NCBI GenBank assembly: GCA_016193585.1
Contig: JACPRW010000010.1
Span: 40,962-104,961 of the forward strand
Length of the DNA stretch: 64,000 bases
From: Candidatus Aenigmatarchaeota archaeon
GTDB taxonomy: Archaea > Aenigmatarchaeota > Aenigmatarchaeia > GW2011-AR5
Reading direction: 5' to 3'
Shown here: one piece after another, positions 19,301 to 28,569 of the stretch
How the letters are laid out: each line of letters starts with the position of its first letter
Numbering within the stretch: position 1 is the stretch's first letter
Notes under the pieces: generated by a model
What the model saw: the letters and a program-made list of their open reading frames with translations, nothing else
Told to the model about the DNA's origin: nothing
Database searches by the model: none
Position numbers and translations under genes: made by a program

Positions 19301-19894
19301 AATCCGGCAGCAAACTGTCGGGCTTGCTGGAGATACTACCAGTCTTGGGACCGGGAGAGGCCGATGGTACGTTACGGGTAAGGGTAAAATCTTTTAATCC
19401 GTAACGGACCACCTGTGGCGAAGGCGATCGGCTGGAACGGGTTCGACGGTGAGGGGCGAAAGCTAGGGGAGCGATCGGGATTAGATACCCCGGTAGTCCT
19501 AGCTGTTAACGATGCCCGCTTGGTGTTGCATGTCCTTCGTGGACATGCAGTGTCGTAGCGAAGGCGATAAGCGGGCCGCCTGGGGAGTACGACCGCAAGG
19601 TTGAAACTTAAGGGAATTGGCGGGGGAGCACTACCAGGGGTGGAGGCTGCGGTTCAATTGGATTCAACGCCAGGAACCTGACCCGGGAAGACAGCAGAAT
19701 GAGGGTCACTCTGAAGGGGTTACCTGACAAGCTGAGAGGTGCTGCATGGCCGTCGTCAGTTCGTGCTGTGAAGTGTCATGTTAAGTCATGAAACGAACGA
19801 GACCCGTGCCGCTAGTTGCCACTCCCTTCTTCGGAAGGGAAGCACTCTATCGGGACCGCTGGTGCTAAACCAGAGGAAGGGACGGTCGACGGCA

Positions 19895-20725
19895 GATAGG
19901 GGAAGGTGAATCTACAAATACTAGCCTAAACAAGGTTAGTATATGCCTCCAACGTCAGTATCTTTACATCAAATTAGAAAGATGTTCAGAGACGTTAAGA
20001 AACTGACAAAAGATTTCAGAGAAATAAAGCCAGAATTGATTGAAAATGATGCATCCAAAATACTAATCTTGCGCTTGGCTCTCCAAATGTCGCAAAATAA
20101 TTTTGAAACATTTGTCGGGGCTGAAAACAACAAGAATATCAGCAAGTATGAAAGGGGCATCATAAAGAAAATGAAAGCGAAAACTGCAGAAAAGTACATA
20201 GAAAAGATTAAAGGAAAACTAAAAGAAAATGTAACAGAAGAAAATGTACTTCTGGCTTACAAAAGAATGGCTTCTGAATCAAATGGTTTCTTCAAAGCAA
20301 ACCAAGGGACTAAAAAAGTTCTCTTGGCCCAAAGAAAAGGTGCAATAAATTCATTGCGTCTCAGATCGACTGAACAGGAAATGTCTGTGATGGCTTTTCT
20401 CGAGTCTAACGGACTTAATCCAGAGATAAATTTTCCATTAGACGAAAACAAAGGCATCATAACCGACATCTTTCTACGAGATCATCATATAGCAATTGAA
20501 TGTAAGGATATCAAAACAAAAAGCTACAAAGAGCACAAAAATAACATACGGCTTCTTGCATATCAAGGTTATAGAATAAAATTTAATTTCAAAACACTAA
20601 AACTTGCTGCATTCGTGAAATCTAACTTCGCAGTAAGTCAGAGAGACCTTGAAGAATTGAAAGGACCTTATGATTTTGTTTTTACTGACGTTGGAGAGCT
20701 GAAGCATATCATCGTCCCCTAGCCG
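19895..20725 (+). mobile_element. 16S intron near site ~1205 encoding a non-LAGLIDADG nuclease
   Basis: ATAGGGGA...TCCCCTA terminal stem; interrupts GACGGTCGACGGCAG | ATGTCAGTATGGCCCGAATTCC. Confidence 0.85.
19943..20722 (+). CDS. Predicted XRE-HTH + PD-(D/E)XK-like (putative homing) endonuclease
   Basis: LALQMSQNNFETFVG..ISKYERG HTH-like; RSTEQEMSVMAFLESNG...ITDIFLRDHHIAIECKD nuclease-like motif; no LAGLIDADG. Confidence 0.65.
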   Translation: MPPTSVSLHQIRKMFRDVKKLTKDFREIKPELIENDASKILILRLALQMSQNNFETFVGAENNKNISKYERGIIKKMKAKTAEKYIEKIKGKLKENVTEENVLLAYKRMASESNGFFKANQGTKKVLLAQRKGAINSLRLRSTEQEMSVMAFLESNGLNPEINFPLDENKGIITDIFLRDHHIAIECKDIKTKSYKEHKNNIRLLAYQGYRIKFNFKTLKLAAFVKSNFAVSQRDLEELKGPYDFVFTDVGELKHIIVP

Positions 20726-20895
20726 ATGTCAGTATGGCCCGAATTCCCTGGGGTTACACGCGGCCTACAATGCGTAGGACAATGGGATGCGATGCCGTGA
20801 GGCAAAGCCAATCTCCTAAACCTACGCTTAGTTCGGATCGGGGGCTGCAACCCGCCCCCGTGAAGCCGGAATCCCTAGTAAGCGAAGGTCATCAT

Positions 20896-20993
20896 GAATG
20901 CGCGTTCGCAGGATGATTGGTCGTGCATGCGGCGGAGTGTAACGCTGCGTGCAGTGCAGCACAATGACATGTTCGCGCGTCCGTGAACTCTTT
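20896..20993 (+). mobile_element. 16S ORF-less insertion near site ~1391
   Basis: ~100 nt between GGTCATCAT and GCTGAATGCGTCCCTGCTCCTTGCACACACC. Confidence 0.75.
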
Positions 20994-21002
20994 CGCTGAA
21001 TG

Positions 21003-21034
<32 letters not shown>

Positions 21035-21102
21035 GCCATCCGAGTGGGAACTTGGTGAGGCGTGCGTTGAGCACGTCGAATCAAGTTTCTGCAAGGAGGG
21101 CT

Positions 21103-21268
21103 AAGAGCTCTTCTGTTCGCGCAAAAGAGCGAGCATTCGTAAAGTAACGAATGGGCGATTTGATTTGCTGGGTATGTAGATTACAAGGCTTGACCCTGAA
21201 CCAGCAGAGATGACAGGACTGAAGCGGCAGTGACGACGTGTTCGTCACTCAGTATCCAGTCGTTGCTC
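21103..21268 (+). mobile_element. 16S ORF-less insertion near the 3' end
   Basis: ~165 nt between AAGGAGGGCTAAG and AACAAGGTAGCCGTACGGG. Confidence 0.7.
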
Positions 21269-21467
21269 GGCAAACAAGGTAGCCGTACGGGAACGTGCGG
21301 CTGGATCACCTCCTTTATTTTTTCTCGAAAGAGCTTCGGCTCGAGTAGGGAAAAAGAAACGTGTGCGTTCTGATAGTAAGCCAAATCACCGGAAGCTGCG
21401 GCTTCCGTGATTTCCCGGAAAGTTCTGCTTTCCGAGGAAATGCTCATACCTCTGTCCTTAACCTTTT

Positions 21468-22532
21468 CTATCTGGAAAACCTCGCCTCGTTATTCTTCCA
21501 CAATAATCGTTCACGTATTTTTCGTGGTGCAGCCCTGACGCTTTCCCTCATTAAAGCATATTCATCTTCTGACAACTGACCTGCCCGCATGCGTGCCGTG
21601 GCTGCTGCCTGCTCCCATTCTCGTAAATCTGACAGAAATCTCTGATAGACGGCGACGCCATCCTCAAGGCGGGATATACTGTTTGCCTTGCTGCTATCGG
21701 AATAGTATCTCTGCCGTAGATGCGCCATTCTCCGCTGCATCTCAGCTGCAAGCCGGTCAATAGGCATGAGAAGTGCATCAGAATATACAGCATGTAAAAA
21801 TACACGACGCAACAGATCGTCTAATGCCAGTATGTTGTTGGGAGACGGAGACGTGTATGGCCTGTCAACGCCGTATACTCTGAATATTTCTGAAAAATTC
21901 AACTGGTGATTTACGTTTGTATCAGTTCCCGACAAATATGCAGGATCCAGTCCCTTGACGCCTTGTATATCGAAGGGATGATAACCTCTTCGTGAAACTT
22001 CGTCCATGACAGTATCCCGATTCTGGTGTGCAATAACTGTTGTTGAATCGGGAAGGAAGATTTTTCCAAGAACGACCGTATCATGTGTAAATACGCAAGT
22101 AACCTGATCAATTATATCACGTAGGGGGATAAGGTAAGCGTATCGTTTGCCTTTCCATGAATAGCTTCGTTCTCGCATATCACCCCCTGTGTGGTCCGCA
22201 ACAACCCCGTTCAGGGTAAAGCTGAGTGTTTCTCTGGGGAAAAACCACTGTTCCCCGTCCTCAACAGCCGGCGAATACGAATGTGGTTTTAATGCGCCGT
22301 CTCTAACGTCCTGGTCCGTTAGGTGCACCGCTATCAGTTCATCCAACGGTACGGGATGATACGTTGGCGGTTTCCACCCGATATTCGGCGTGTACGGCAT
22401 TTCTTCTATGCTGCGTCCTAAAAAATCCCGGTCGCTGTATCTCCGGTCTCTGACTGGCTCTCCGATTTTGTAGTTTGCCATGGTACCACGAAGCGGTATG
22501 TGGTATGCATGTAACCTTATTAAATCTGCCAT
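21468..22532 (-). CDS. Hypothetical protein in the 16S-23S spacer, opposite strand
   Basis: 354-aa ORF (alternative start MANYKIGEPV ~22481); no family recognised. Confidence 0.65.
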   Translation of the reverse strand: MADLIRLHAYHIPLRGTMANYKIGEPVRDRRYSDRDFLGRSIEEMPYTPNIGWKPPTYHPVPLDELIAVHLTDQDVRDGALKPHSYSPAVEDGEQWFFPRETLSFTLNGVVADHTGGDMRERSYSWKGKRYAYLIPLRDIIDQVTCVFTHDTVVLGKIFLPDSTTVIAHQNRDTVMDEVSRRGYHPFDIQGVKGLDPAYLSGTDTNVNHQLNFSEIFRVYGVDRPYTSPSPNNILALDDLLRRVFLHAVYSDALLMPIDRLAAEMQRRMAHLRQRYYSDSSKANSISRLEDGVAVYQRFLSDLREWEQAAATARMRAGQLSEDEYALMRESVRAAPRKIRERLLWKNNEARFSR

Positions 22533-22549
22533 CCGAAAGAATTAGACAC

Positions 22550-22696
22550 GGGCTGGTAGATCAGCTGGAACACGTGCGGCAAAGATCGCCTGCTTTGCAA
22601 ATGCCCCGCAGCCTGCGGCTGCGTTGCATCCCATTTTACGATGAGAGGGGCAATCAAACCAGCAGGAGGCCATGGGTTCAAATCCCATCCAGTCCA
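22550..22696 (+). tRNA. tRNA-Ala(TGC) with ~61-nt anticodon-loop intron and D-loop insertion
   Basis: GGGCTGG/CCAGTCC; CCTGC TTTGCAA [intron 22601..22661] GCAGG; T-arm ATGGGTTCAAATCCCAT. Confidence 0.88.
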
Positions 22697-24038
22697 TTAT
22701 GAGCTACCGATGGGAACCGCAGCGCATCGAGCTGCCGCTCGACGTCAGGTGGCCGCAGTTGCGGGAAGTCTATGAGCGTCTCGACAGGAAGGGGAAAAAG
22801 TCTCGGTATCGAGACGCATCCGACCTACCTCATTGTCGTTGCCGTACCGCTTGATCCTCGGGACATGAGCGACATCCGGCGGGTGAACGGACCGGAAGGC
22901 TACCATGCAGGGGATTGAATCGCGGCTCCCGCACTCGTCATCTTTATATACTTTTATCCGGTATTAGTGCTGGTTGCAGGGTCAGCAATCCTGCGTTTGT
23001 TTTACAGTACCATACGAGAAAACTACCGAGGCTGTTCAGAGTCGGTACAAGCTTTGTGGCAGAAGCGTGTGTCGTCAGCGGGTAGCGGCGTGAATCAGAA
23101 CGTCACTATGCATGCGTTGCTTCTGGACTTCTTCGGTGCACTACCTGCAATGGCAGCACGCTGTGCGAGTCAGCTGTTGTCGGTTGACATGTGGCCGGCC
23201 AGCGCCGCTGGTTTGGTTGAATGCTGATGTTCTTGATGAGGCAGTCATAGTCCAGGACGAAGATAGCTAGCTCCCACGCTGTCAGGTGGATAGCTCGGTT
23301 CGCGAGGCGACGAAGGAGGTGGCAAGCTGCCGTAAGGTGCGGCAAGGCGCATGCAGCCTTTGAACCGCACATCTCCGAATGGCACATAGCCGACAACTCG
23401 CGGAAGACAAATCGACGCACCCTCAGGTGCGTCAAGTCGCTTTCTGCGAGAGCGAACGCAGAGAATTAAAACATTTTAGTACCTGCAGAAAGAGAAAGCA
23501 ACAGCGATCTCCCCAGTAATGGCGAATGAAAAGGAGACAGAACAAACCGAAGCTCCCTGGAAACAGGGTAGCGATGTGGAGAGGGCAGGGGCCGTTCTTC
23601 GTTTGCCGACCCGAAGTGTGCTGGAACGCACTGGTACAAAGCGTGATACCCGCGTAGGGGAAGGCAAAAAAGAATATGCCCTGCTGCACGAGTATGGCCG
23701 GCCGGATAGCCGGTCAGAATACGGGTCTCATCTAGACCCAATTCTAAACACTCCGCGAAACCGATAGTGAAGTAGTACGGTGACGGAACGATGAAAAGAA
23801 GGGGTAACACCCGATGAAAAAAGCTTGAAACCTGGCAGCTATCGTTTGTTGGGTAAGGCTCCCGCAAGGGAGAAGAATCCAACGTCCGTTTTGAATAACG
23901 GGGCAGGGAGTTCATGGCAGTGGCGAGGCTAAGCGCTTCACGCGCGGAGCCGGAGCGAAAGCGAATGCGCGCAGGCAACAAGGCGCACCGTATGAAAGTG
24001 CGGAAGTCACTGCCCTGAGACCTGAAAATTTGGGAGTG

Positions 24039-24862
24039 AGTGAAGGTTTGCTGGCTCGATGGGCTTATTTTTCTTTTGCTGAAGCGAAATTAAGATAAGC
24101 CCATCTTGCCCAATAAGTCTATGGAAGCGAGAGATACGTTGATGGCTCGGCTCATAGCTTTGTTGCTTACCGATGGCGGACTTTGTGGAATAGGTAAAAG
24201 GTGGCGGATTCATTTCACGTCAAATTCAGAACAATTGGTAAGTGAATTCCAAGCACTGGTAAAGAATCTTTTCGATCTCAAAATGGTAAAAGACTATCGG
24301 AAAGGTGCATGGAGAATTCAGACATGGGTGAGCAATAAAGTGAAAGAAGAGCTTTTAGCATATTCCAAAACGTATAGAACGCTTTCTATAGAGGAAAAAG
24401 AGACGGAAGCTGAAATACCGGCTTTTATCAGAAACGACAAAGAACTTGCACGCGAATTCCTAAAATATGCATTCACGGCAGACGGGACAGTAATTTTCAA
24501 CATCGGAAAAGCACGGTATGGCTTTAGGTTCGATAGATGCGTGAAATTATATTCCGAGCACGCCCGTCTGAGAAACCAGTATTTCGAACTTTTGCAGAAA
24601 CTTGGTTATAGACCGGTCATGCTTAAAGATGCGGTGCTGCTAAGAAAGCCAACCAACATGACTAAGTTTGCAAACGAAATTGGTTTTGTAGAAGGTGTAA
24701 AAATTTCAGGCAAAGGTTTATGGAAAGGTATTACAAAAGACCGATTAACGGAATTCGCCGCAAATTCGTACAGTTTGAAGCCGAAAAAATTGGGGAAATC
24801 AAAAGCTGACATTCATGCGAACCTTGTAAATCTCATTCTCAAATCAGGAGACCAGATGATCT
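24039..24862 (+). mobile_element. 23S intron with LAGLIDADG gene
   Basis: Interrupts ..GGGAGTGAG | CTAGCCCTGGGCAAGG.. Confidence 0.8.
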
Positions 24863-24864
24863 AG
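24106..24864 (+). CDS. LAGLIDADG homing endonuclease
   Basis: LIALLLTDGGL and FLKYAFTADGTV; stop TAG lies in the 3' exon CTAGCCCTGGG. Confidence 0.88.
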   Translation: MPNKSMEARDTLMARLIALLLTDGGLCGIGKRWRIHFTSNSEQLVSEFQALVKNLFDLKMVKDYRKGAWRIQTWVSNKVKEELLAYSKTYRTLSIEEKETEAEIPAFIRNDKELAREFLKYAFTADGTVIFNIGKARYGFRFDRCVKLYSEHARLRNQYFELLQKLGYRPVMLKDAVLLRKPTNMTKFANEIGFVEGVKISGKGLWKGITKDRLTEFAANSYSLKPKKLGKSKADIHANLVNLILKSGDQMI

Positions 24865-24956
24865 CCCTGGGCAAGGCGACGCTGGGCGAAAGCTCAGTAG
24901 AAGCCTGCTACCGAACATAGTACAAACTTGTCGGGTGACCTGGGGTTAGGGGTGAA

Positions 24957-25273
24957 ATTCAGGGAGAAGAAGACTTAAGAAGATGTCCGTGAAAATGCGA
25001 GGAATGGGAACATGTGAGTATTGCAAACGTCCTGTATCGCCATTCGGCGATATGTCACGAGGGATACCGGGCCCATCGTATGCACTGCTGGAAGATGGTA
25101 AAGAAATAGCATTTTGCGGGGTTCCTTGTGAAATGTTCTATGTGCTGGAAACGGGCACTTCGCTCAGAAAAACTGATGGAAGACCGAATGAAGCATTTCC
25201 AAGCGATATTGGAAGTGAAGGCATCGCGGATCCTAAACATCCTGGATATAGCAAGAACTAGTTCTCTCTGAAC
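24957..25273 (+). mobile_element. 23S intron encoding a small zinc protein
   Basis: TTCAGGGAGAA / TTCTCTCTGAA termini; interrupts GGGGTGAAA | AATCGAATCTGG. Confidence 0.75.
24983..25261 (+). CDS. Intron-encoded TRASH-like zinc-binding protein (92 aa)
   Basis: CEYCKRPV...IAFCGVPCEMFYVLE (CxxC..FCxxxCxxFY). Confidence 0.55.
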   Translation: MSVKMRGMGTCEYCKRPVSPFGDMSRGIPGPSYALLEDGKEIAFCGVPCEMFYVLETGTSLRKTDGRPNEAFPSDIGSEGIADPKHPGYSKN

Positions 25274-25620
25274 ACCAAAAGCCAATCGAATCTGGTTATA
25301 GCGGGTTCCTTCCGAAATGTATCTCAGTACAGCCTCGTCTTGGGTAGATAGTGGGGTAGAGCACTGATTAGGCAGTCAAGGAGGGAGACTTCCACCTGTC
25401 TTGTCAAACTCCGAATCCATTATCGCGCAGACGGGAGTGAGCATGCCGGAGTAATTTTGGCATGCGAGAGGGAAACAACCCAGACCATGGTTAAGGTCCC
25501 TAAGTAGCTGTTAAGTACACCGAAGGTAGTCCTGAATCTCAGACAACGGGAAGGTTGTCTTAGAAGTAGACATCCTATAATCAACGTGTAATAACGGACC
25601 CGCCGAGATTCAGGGCGCTG

Positions 25621-25690
25621 AAAATAAACTTTTTGGGAAAAAGTTTAATCAAAAACCCAGAATGTTTGTCAGCAAAATGGACGGGGTTAA
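25621..25690 (+). mobile_element. 23S mini-insertion homologous to the tRNA-Val D-arm intron
   Basis: TAAACTTTTTGGGAAAAAGTTTAATCAAAAACCCAGAAT vs TAAGCTTTTTGGGAAAAAGCTTAACCAAAAACTTGGAAT. Confidence 0.75.
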
Positions 25691-25830
25691 ACAGCTCACC
25701 GATACCATGGGCACTGCACCCGCAGTGTGGTAGGGAGGCGTGCTGCGAGGGCAGAAGCTTCTCCGTGAGGAGGGGTGGACCTTGCAGCAATGAAGATCCT
25801 GCCGGGAGTAGCAATCAAGTCGGGCGAGAA

Positions 25831-26198
25831 ATGGCAGGAGAAGGTATATGAAAGTTTCTGATAGAGTAAATAGTACTGATAAATAGACTTGAAATAAGGT
25901 TTTCCACATGCATCAGTATAGGCTTAGTCTAAAAAGATGGAAAATTTCAAGTGAATTGCCGCGTATAGCAGGCGAGTTTTATGAAGCAGTACACAAACGG
26001 CAACTCTGGGATAATTTAAGACCCGAATTATCAATTAAACCTGATGGGCCTTATGTCAATACGTGCCATCTTAGAGTCAGGAAAGGATTATACCCAGCTA
26101 TTTATTCTATGGCAGATTCTTACGATTTAGAAATAGAAGATACAACATCTTTGTTTCTACGACTTAAGTTTTGGTAATTCTTTCTCCTCCACTCAATT
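25831..26198 (+). mobile_element. 23S intron encoding an 89-aa orphan protein
   Basis: AGGAGAA / TTTCTCCT termini; interrupts GTCGGGCGAGAA | AATTCCCGACCGCC. Confidence 0.7.
25908..26177 (+). CDS. Intron-encoded orphan protein (89 aa)
   Basis: ORF fills the insertion; no recognised family. Confidence 0.45.
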   Translation: MHQYRLSLKRWKISSELPRIAGEFYEAVHKRQLWDNLRPELSIKPDGPYVNTCHLRVRKGLYPAIYSMADSYDLEIEDTTSLFLRLKFW

Positions 26199-26995
26199 CC
26201 CGACCGCCTGAGGGGCCAGGGTTTCCGCTTAAAGCTTATCTGAGCGGAGTTAGCCGGTCCTAACCGCGCTCTTACGAAGACGCGTGGGAAAGGGAAACAG
26301 GTTAACATTCCTGTGCCATCCAGTGTTCGTCAATCCTGCGGTAAACGCTTCAGGATAGTCCGAGTATGGTCGTCGCCATATCCAAGCCTCGAAGCCGGGG
26401 GAGTGTAGTAACTGCGAGAACCCGGTGAAAGGGTGACGGGACTGATGTATGTCGGTTTTGGACGACTCCCGGAGCCCATGAAAATACTGCAGAGTAGAAT
26501 GCTGGGTGCCCGTACCCAGAACCGACTGTTTAGTTGATGTACTCAACTAAATCGGGAAACAGGTGCCCCTCGCTGAGAACTGAAAAGAGAAGTGTAAACG
26601 CACAGGCAAGAAGTACTCTGAAACCAGCGATCCAGAGCGGTCGATAAACTATGTAGCCAAGCCTGCCAGTGCACGAAACTGGAACTTCTTTTCTTTTCAC
26701 TCAATGGCGAAGGTGTTCGGGAGAATCCGCCTTAGGGAATTCGGCACGAATTGTTTGTTCATGCAAACATTCCCGTAAAATTAGCCGGGTATCTTTGGTA
26801 GAACCGGTGCCTAGTCAGGGATGACTAGGTCGCAGTGACAAGAGGGGTCCGACTGTTTAACAAAAACATAACTGACCGACAAGCCGAAAGGCCTTTTATG
26901 GTCAGCGAGTCGTGGCCACTAGCGGTGTGTGAAACCCCATTCCAATGGGTCTATGCCCCGCTGTAGGCCGGCCCTAACTCTGAGGGTCTTAAGGT

Positions 26996-27288
26996 GACAA
27001 CGTTGCCTTAGTAAAATTTGGCTATATGCGGGAACATCTTGGTGAAGCTTCAGTAGGCAACTGCTGTGGCGACACGGCAACAAAACCTAACAATCTGAAG
27101 CCAAGAGACAATCCGCAGGAAAGGCTTCTCTTTTGGAGAAGAATCCCCAGAGACTGTACGCCAGACTCTTCAATCGGAAGAGAAGATACAGTCCGAACCT
27201 CACGGTGACGTGAGGAGGCGCCAGCGAGTGCCCGCCTTTCACGATAATTATCCGAACCAATGTGAAAGGTTCCCAAGCAACAGAATTG
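26996..27288 (+). mobile_element. Group I intron in 23S rRNA (site ~1931), no ORF
   Basis: P1 AAGGU/GCCUU with U.G at the splice site; P/Q TATGCGGGAAC ... GACAATCCGCAGG; R/S AGACTGTACGCC ... AAGATACAGTCCGAACC; terminal G before exon AGCGTAATCCC. Confidence 0.9.
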
Positions 27289-27310
27289 AGCGTAATCCCT
27301 TGCCAACTAA

Positions 27311-27363
27311 ATTGCAAAAAGCAAAGCTTTTTGGGATCCCCGAAAAGCCATGCTTTTCGTAGA
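27311..27363 (+). repeat. 23S insertion: double hairpin with GGATCC linker
   Basis: CAAAAAGC-aaa-GCTTTTTG GGATCC CGAAAAGC-cat-GCTTTTCG. Confidence 0.8.
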
Positions 27364-27626
27364 TATTGGCCTGCATGATAGATTCACGAGATCCCTGCTG
27401 TCCCGAGGCGGAACCCGGCGAAACCATTTTTCTGGTGAGTAGGCCAGAGACCTCTAGTGGGAAGAGTAGACCCCGTGGAGCTTTACTGTAGTCTGATGTT
27501 GTGGTATGCGTATGAGTGTATAGCGTAGGTAGGAGGCGTCGAAGCCCTGCTGTAAGGTGGGGTGGAGCCGGCGATGTAACACTACCCATTCAAACGCATA
27601 TCGCTCACTTCGCGAGAAGGACACCA

Positions 27627-28280
27627 TCAGATGGACAGTTTGGCTGGGAATTCAAGAGAGGCTAACGAGTTTTTGGCAATCCCAAATTTAGGCGAGTTGC
27701 TATCAGACACAAGGCTCTCATCCAAGAACCCTGAAACTGAAAGAAAGCGCTTGCAGTTGTCAAATCCGGTGATGAGCACAGCCCTGCCGGTCAACCGGCA
27801 CTGTATGTCAAGCGTGGCAAGGCATTCGGCGAGGTGCGTTCTGAGATGCGGATAGTAGCAAGTAATTTCAACTCTGAGTATGCTGTATTTTTTGTTGGCA
27901 TACACTGAACCGTCGCCAGAAGCAAACCCCCTGAGAAAAGCTGCCGCAAAGCTCCTGTCGGTGCGTATAGCAACAGGAACGTTGCAGGTACCTTTTCTAT
28001 AGTGGGGATGCTTTGCTTCCACGCCGTTTCCGGGGATTGATAAGGAAATCAAGGCTCTAGCAATTGGTGAGGAAAAGAACCTCACCGAAACCGCATTGGT
28101 GCATTTGTTTTCGTGAAACCTGCTGATACCGAAACAGTCATGCGCAAGTTTCATGAAAACGTGCCTCAAGCCTTGAAGCTTATTGGTAAATTGGATGCAA
28201 TACGTGCGTTTCGATTTGTCATAATAAATTGAGCCGTCTGATAACAACAAACCGAGAAAAGTTGCCATCTTTTCGTCCAT
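27627..28280 (-). CDS. LAGLIDADG homing endonuclease encoded antisense to 23S rRNA
   Basis: FLGLLLSDGSI and FLRGFASGDGSV; likely start MDEKMATF; stop in the upstream rRNA exon. Confidence 0.85.
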   Translation of the reverse strand: MDEKMATFLGLLLSDGSIYYDKSKRTYCIQFTNKLQGLRHVFMKLAHDCFGISRFHENKCTNAVSVRFFSSPIARALISLSIPGNGVEAKHPHYRKGTCNVPVAIRTDRSFAAAFLRGFASGDGSVYANKKYSILRVEITCYYPHLRTHLAECLATLDIQCRLTGRAVLITGFDNCKRFLSVSGFLDESLVSDSNSPKFGIAKNSLASLEFPAKLSI

Positions 28281-28365
28281 GATGCTTGTTTGCTCCCTGT
28301 GTTTATAGGTGCTTGCCGAGCACATGAAGACTGAAAAGTCGATGAGTTTACTCTCTTGGGTCAGC
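27649..28365 (+). mobile_element. 23S intron carrying an antisense LAGLIDADG gene
   Basis: Interrupts GGACAGTTTGGCTGGG | GGCGGTACGC; CAAGAGAG / CTCTCTTG termini. Confidence 0.82.
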
Positions 28366-28569
28366 AGGCGGTACGCTTTTGAAAGGATATCAAAAGCCCC
28401 CAAAGTTCGGCTTGGCAGGGTCAGAAATCCTGCGGTCAAGTGCAAGCGCAAATGCCGGATTGACTGGACTCCCAACAGTACGGTGTCCAGCGTCGAAAGA
28501 CTGGGCTAGCGATACGCTGGTTGGCCTAGATGGCTGCCAGTGACATGAGAAAAGCTACCCCGGGGATAG

